Below are positions 7,169 to 10,148 of a DNA stretch of 10,148 nucleotides, one piece after another. Each line of letters opens with the position of its first letter. Position 1 is the stretch's first letter. The position numbers and the translations under genes are program-made. This stretch comes from Piscirickettsiaceae bacterium (GTDB lineage Bacteria > Pseudomonadota > Gammaproteobacteria > Thiomicrospirales > Thiomicrospiraceae). Where the stretch lies: the NCBI GenBank assembly GCA_027019045.1, contig JALUXI010000204.1, positions 1 to 10,148 of the forward strand, read 5' to 3'. The notes beneath the pieces are model-generated. The model saw only the letters and a program-made list of their open reading frames with translations, had not been told where the DNA came from and did not search any database.

Positions 7169-7187
7169 CTTGCGTTTCAGTTATAAT
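7156..7187 (+). promoter_or_regulatory. Candidate sigma-70 promoter of nadB-ygfZ
   Basis: A perfect TATAAT -10 box lies at 7182-7187, about 50 bases before the nadB ATG. The best -35 resemblance is TTGAAT at 7156-7161, but the spacer would be 20 bases, longer than ideal, and there is no TG extended -10. The -10 box is therefore the firm part. The predicted transcript would start near 7194. No sigma-E type motif was seen. Confidence 0.45.
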
Positions 7188-7210
7188 AAGCGGTAAATCA
7201 AAATATTCAA
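7183..7210 (-). promoter_or_regulatory. Candidate sigma-70 promoter of rseC-mucD
   Basis: On the minus strand TTGAAT (7210-7205) and TATTAT (7188-7183) are separated by 16 bases, a fair sigma-70 promoter. Its -10 overlaps the -10 of the divergent nadB promoter. Transcription would start near 7176, leaving a very short leader before the rseC ATG at 7168. That short leader is a reason for caution about either the promoter or the start codon. Confidence 0.45.
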
Positions 7211-7235
7211 TGTCTAAACAGTGAAAAAACCCTGA

Positions 7236-8849
7236 ATGAATCCTCTGACCCATCAAAAAGCCGAAAAACTCACCACCCATACCTTAATCATTGGCAGCGG
7301 CATTGCAGGGCTCACCACTGCGTTGAAGCTGGCAGATCATCACGAAGTCATTGTCCTGGCCAAAGCAGAACTCTTTGAAGGCAGCACCCGCTATGCACAA
7401 GGCGGTATTGCTGCCGTCCTTGCGCCTTTCGATAGCATTGAGTCACACATTCAAGACACCCTCACTGCGGGTGCAGGATTGTGCGACCCAACAGCAGTGC
7501 GTCTGGTTGCAGAGCAAGCCAAGCCCGCAATTGAAGAGCTGATTCAACTCGGTGTCCCTTTTAGCAAATGCCAAGCCGAACAGTGTGACTACCCTTTCCA
7601 CCTCACTCAAGAGGGCGGTCATAGCCATCGCCGTATTATTCATGCTGCCGACCACACAGGCCGCTCCATTACCGAAACCCTTACTCAAGCGGCACTTGAC
7701 CATCCCAATATCCAAGTGCTTGAACAGCACACCACCATTGATCTCATCCTAAACGAACAAAAAGCGTGCATCGGTGCCTATGTGCTTGACAATGCCACTC
7801 GACAGGTCAAAACCATCGGTGCCGCCCAAACCGTGCTGGCCACAGGCGGTGCGAGTAAAGCCTATCTCTATACCAGCAACCCCGACACTTCCACAGGTGA
7901 CGGCATCGCTATGGCGTGGCGAGCAGGCTGTCGTGTGGCGAATATGGAGTTCAACCAATTCCATCCCACCTGTCTCTACCACCCCAAAGACCGCTCCTTT
8001 CTCATCAGCGAAGCGGTGAGAGGAGAAGGCGGCATTCTCAAACGCCCAGACGGCACTCCGTTTATGGCTGAATATGACCACCGTAAAGAACTTGCCCCTC
8101 GTGATATTGTCGCCCGTGCCATTGACCATCAGATGAAACAGCATGGGCTGGATCATGTCCTGCTCGATATTCGTCACAAAGGGGAAGCTTTTATCCTTAA
8201 ACACTTCCCGACCATCTACCATCGCTGCCTTAAAGTTGGCATCGACATTACCCAACAACCGATTCCCGTCGTCCCTGCCGCTCACTACACCTGCGGTGGC
8301 ATTGTCACCGACACCCACGCCCGTACCGACATTTCCAACCTCTATGCCATCGGCGAAACCGCCTACACAGGCCTGCACGGTGCTAACCGCTTGGCCAGCA
8401 ACTCGCTGGTTGAAGGCTTAGTTTTTGGACGCATCGCCGCTGCAGAAATTTTGCAGCATTTTGCTAAAATCCCCAGTCCTGCATCTTTGCCTGTTTGGGA
8501 TGACTCTTTGGTGACCCAACCCTATGAAAAAGTCACCATTGCTCATGATTGGGATGAAATTCGCCGAGTCATGTGGGACTATGTTGGCATTGTACGACGG
8601 GACAACCGCCTGCAAAGAGCATTGAAACGCATTAAACTCGCCAAAGCAGAGATTCAAGAGTACTACCAAAACCACACTGTGGAAAAAGATCTGCTCGAAC
8701 TGAGAAATCTGGTCACTGTCTCCGAACTGATGGTGCGCAGTGCAATTAAACGCAAGGAAAGCCGAGGTTTACACTACAATCTCGACCACCCCACCCAATA
8801 TAAAAAACTGAAACCCACAATTTTAGAAGGAAAGAAAAACCATGAATGA
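7236..8849 (+). CDS. nadB: L-aspartate oxidase
   Basis: NadB is the flavoenzyme that oxidises L-aspartate to iminoaspartate, the first step of de novo NAD synthesis, supplying NadA (quinolinate synthase). The 537 residues match E. coli NadB (540) end to end. The FAD dinucleotide fold begins with IIGSGIAGL at 18-26. Substrate-site residues are visible as E126 in LTQEGGHSHRR, H243 in FNQFHPT, R289 in LAPRDIVARAID and H350 in VPAAHYTCGG. The ETAYTGLHGANRLASNSL block completes the FAD domain, and the C-terminal helical domain carries MWDYVGIVRR and LLELRNLV. The EGGHSHRR motif distinguishes it from succinate dehydrogenase and fumarate reductase flavoproteins. The start is the first ATG after a consensus -10 box but has only a weak ribosome site. 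Its end overlaps ygfZ by 8 bases. Confidence 0.97.
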   Translation: MNPLTHQKAEKLTTHTLIIGSGIAGLTTALKLADHHEVIVLAKAELFEGSTRYAQGGIAAVLAPFDSIESHIQDTLTAGAGLCDPTAVRLVAEQAKPAIEELIQLGVPFSKCQAEQCDYPFHLTQEGGHSHRRIIHAADHTGRSITETLTQAALDHPNIQVLEQHTTIDLILNEQKACIGAYVLDNATRQVKTIGAAQTVLATGGASKAYLYTSNPDTSTGDGIAMAWRAGCRVANMEFNQFHPTCLYHPKDRSFLISEAVRGEGGILKRPDGTPFMAEYDHRKELAPRDIVARAIDHQMKQHGLDHVLLDIRHKGEAFILKHFPTIYHRCLKVGIDITQQPIPVVPAAHYTCGGIVTDTHARTDISNLYAIGETAYTGLHGANRLASNSLVEGLVFGRIAAAEILQHFAKIPSPASLPVWDDSLVTQPYEKVTIAHDWDEIRRVMWDYVGIVRRDNRLQRALKRIKLAKAEIQEYYQNHTVEKDLLELRNLVTVSELMVRSAIKRKESRGLHYNLDHPTQYKKLKPTILEGKKNHE

Positions 8850-9915
8850 AAACTGGCAACAATTCTTAACTGAACAAGGGGCATCTCTAGCGGAAGATGG
8901 CAGCGTCCTCTCTTTTGGCCACCCCGAACTGGAACGCTTTTTAGTCAAAAATGGCCCTGTCCTTTCCAGCCAAGCGCATCAAGGGTTGATTAAAGTCAGT
9001 GGCGAAGATGCGTTTGATTTTCTTCAGGGACAGCTCACCAATGACTTAGCCGAAGTGACCGATGAAAAAGCACAACTCTCTGCCTATTGCGATCCTCAAG
9101 GACAAGTCTTAGCCCTTTTTGTGGTGATTAAGCAAGGAGATGACTTCTATTTGATGGTCGATGGCTCTTTGAAAGAGACCGTTCAAAAACGCCTTCAAAT
9201 GTTTGTGATGCGTTCAAAAGTGACCCTCACCGATATGAGTGAAGAGTGGGTGCAGATTGGCTATGCAGGTGAATTTGCCGACTTAGAAATCCAACGCCTG
9301 TTGCAAAATAAAAACAAAGATCTCTACCAAGTCACCCTCTGCACACTTGAAACAGATGACGATATTATTTTGGTTAAGCTCCCAGGGCCTTATCACCGTT
9401 ATCAACTGATTGGCAATGTGGAGAGTTTACAATCCGCTTGGCAAAAACTCCGCAACCAAACGGATCCCATCAACAACCTTGATTGGAATCTGCTGGACAT
9501 CGCTGCAGGGATTCCGCAGGTGAATGCCCAAAACAGCGGTCACTATATTGCTCAATTCTTAAATCTGGATAAACTCGACGCGATTAACTTCAAAAAAGGC
9601 TGTTTCCCAGGACAAGAAGTGATCGCCCGAGTGCATTACCGAGGCAAGGTCACCAAACGCATGATGCGTCTGCATATCGATGATACGATTGAATTAAACA
9701 CACTTGACAGCCTAACCGTGACCGACCAAAACGATAAGCCTTACAAATTTGAAGTGGTCATAGCCAATCCCGATATTCTCAAAGGCACCCTCTGTCTTGC
9801 GGTCACCACGGTGAAACCGCTGCTCACGGCAGAAGGACAGCTCAAAACCGAGCAAGGGGTAGCGGTGAATATTGAGCCGCTTCCTTATGAAGTGTTGGAT
9901 GAGGTAACGGTATAA
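8842..9915 (+). CDS. ygfZ: YgfZ/GcvT-like tRNA-modifying Fe-S cluster protein
   Basis: YgfZ is a folate-binding protein, structurally like the glycine-cleavage T-protein, needed for activity of certain Fe-S enzymes such as the tRNA thiomethylase MiaB in E. coli. The 357-residue product carries the family signature KGCFPGQE at residues 252-259 with the essential cysteine C254. The N-terminal GcvT-like fold is visible in LIKVSGEDAFDFLQGQLTNDL at about 49-69, and the middle has LDIAAGIPQVN. It is about 30 residues longer than E. coli YgfZ (326). An AAGGA at 8827-8831 precedes the ATG by 10 bases, and the start lies inside the last codons of nadB, so the two are likely co-translated. In Pseudomonas the sdhE-like gene lies between them; here none does. 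A terminator follows at once. Confidence 0.93.
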   Translation: MNENWQQFLTEQGASLAEDGSVLSFGHPELERFLVKNGPVLSSQAHQGLIKVSGEDAFDFLQGQLTNDLAEVTDEKAQLSAYCDPQGQVLALFVVIKQGDDFYLMVDGSLKETVQKRLQMFVMRSKVTLTDMSEEWVQIGYAGEFADLEIQRLLQNKNKDLYQVTLCTLETDDDIILVKLPGPYHRYQLIGNVESLQSAWQKLRNQTDPINNLDWNLLDIAAGIPQVNAQNSGHYIAQFLNLDKLDAINFKKGCFPGQEVIARVHYRGKVTKRMMRLHIDDTIELNTLDSLTVTDQNDKPYKFEVVIANPDILKGTLCLAVTTVKPLLTAEGQLKTEQGVAVNIEPLPYEVLDEVTV

Positions 9916-9941
9916 AAAAAGGGGCTTAAAAGCCCCTTTTT
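9914..9941. terminator. Bidirectional intrinsic terminator between ygfZ and folD
   Basis: A GGGGCT/AGCCCC stem with a TAAA loop (9921-9936) is flanked by seven A on the left and five T on the right. On the plus strand it ends ygfZ; on the minus strand the A run becomes a seven-T tract ending folD. It begins within the ygfZ stop region and lies 13 bases past the folD stop, as expected for convergent genes. Confidence 0.92.
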
Positions 9942-9954
9942 AATGCGCATCACA

Positions 9955-10148
9955 CTATTTTTTTAAATGGTACGCCGCTTGCAAAGTATTTTCTAACAGC
10001 GTGGCAATCGTCATCGGTCCTACCCCACCTGGCACAGGGGTAATCCAGCTGGCGCGTTCCTTAGCGGTTTCAAACTCCACATCCCCAACTAAACGACCAC
10101 AATCCAAACGGTTAATGCCCACATCAATCACAATCGCCCCTGGTTTAA
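9955..10148 (-). CDS. folD: Bifunctional methylenetetrahydrofolate dehydrogenase/cyclohydrolase FolD (partial, N-terminus beyond the window)
   Basis: FolD interconverts 5,10-methylene-THF, methenyl-THF and 10-formyl-THF using NADP in the cytosol. I translated the last 64 codons by hand from the right edge to the TAG at 9955-9957. They contain KPGAIVIDVGINR, LVGDVEF, then ITPVPGGVGPMTIATLLENT, the highly conserved FolD C-terminal signature. The PGGVGPMT motif makes the assignment secure despite the truncation. The final residues are AAYHLKK. Roughly three quarters of the protein should lie to the right of the window. The gene converges on ygfZ and shares its terminator. Confidence 0.96.
   Translation of the reverse strand, partial: KPGAIVIDVGINRLDCGRLVGDVEFETAKERASWITPVPGGVGPMTIATLLENTLQAAYHLKK

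Noticed and set aside
7749..8378. 209-codon open frame on the minus strand opposite nadB
   Set aside because: It lies wholly antisense to the strongly conserved nadB coding sequence, has no recognisable domain or ribosome site, and its composition mirrors the codon pattern of nadB.
1..10148. CRISPR arrays, tRNA or rRNA genes, insertion sequences, prophage or defence genes
   Set aside because: No spaced direct repeats, cloverleaf-type sequences, transposase or integrase motifs were found; nearly all of the window is conserved housekeeping coding sequence.

Overview
The window is a core chromosomal segment of a gammaproteobacterium. The gene order rseC(mucC)-mucD-lepA-lepB-rnc-era-recO, with nadB diverging upstream, matches the classic E. 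coli/Pseudomonas neighbourhood, and the proteins resemble those of that class. The exact lineage cannot be read from the sequence. Moderate base composition would fit, among others, the Thiomicrospira group, but that is a guess. No transposase, CRISPR array, tRNA, rRNA, phage gene or toxin-antitoxin pair was seen.

Layout. On the minus strand, reading from 7168 down to 1: rseC (envelope-stress regulator with membrane helices), mucD (periplasmic HtrA/Do-type serine protease), a perfect-palindrome terminator, then a very tightly packed run lepA (elongation factor 4), lepB (signal peptidase I), rnc (RNase III), era (ribosome-assembly GTPase) and recO (recombination mediator, cut by the window start). 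Every junction from lepA to recO is an overlap or a gap of at most 6 bases, so translational coupling is likely. On the plus strand, diverging from rseC across a 67-base gap, are nadB (L-aspartate oxidase, NAD synthesis) and ygfZ (folate-dependent Fe-S protein), which overlap by 8 bases. They end at a bidirectional terminator shared with the convergent, partial folD at the right edge.

Functions. The minus-strand genes cover envelope protein quality control and secretion (mucD, lepB), translation and RNA or ribosome maturation (lepA, rnc, era) and DNA repair (recO). The plus-strand pair concerns NAD synthesis and Fe-S protein maintenance. Both ygfZ and folD have links to one-carbon folates.

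The least ordinary features are non-coding or concern gene content. First, a roughly 70-78 base imperfect-palindrome repeat occurs in two inverted copies that bracket mucD exactly; 31 of 35 bases match between copies. It has the look of a REP/MITE-type element or an RNA hairpin. Second, the rpoE-rseA-rseB module normally found between nadB and rseC is absent here. Third, sdhE and ygfX are absent between nadB and ygfZ. I see no undescribed multigene system in this window.
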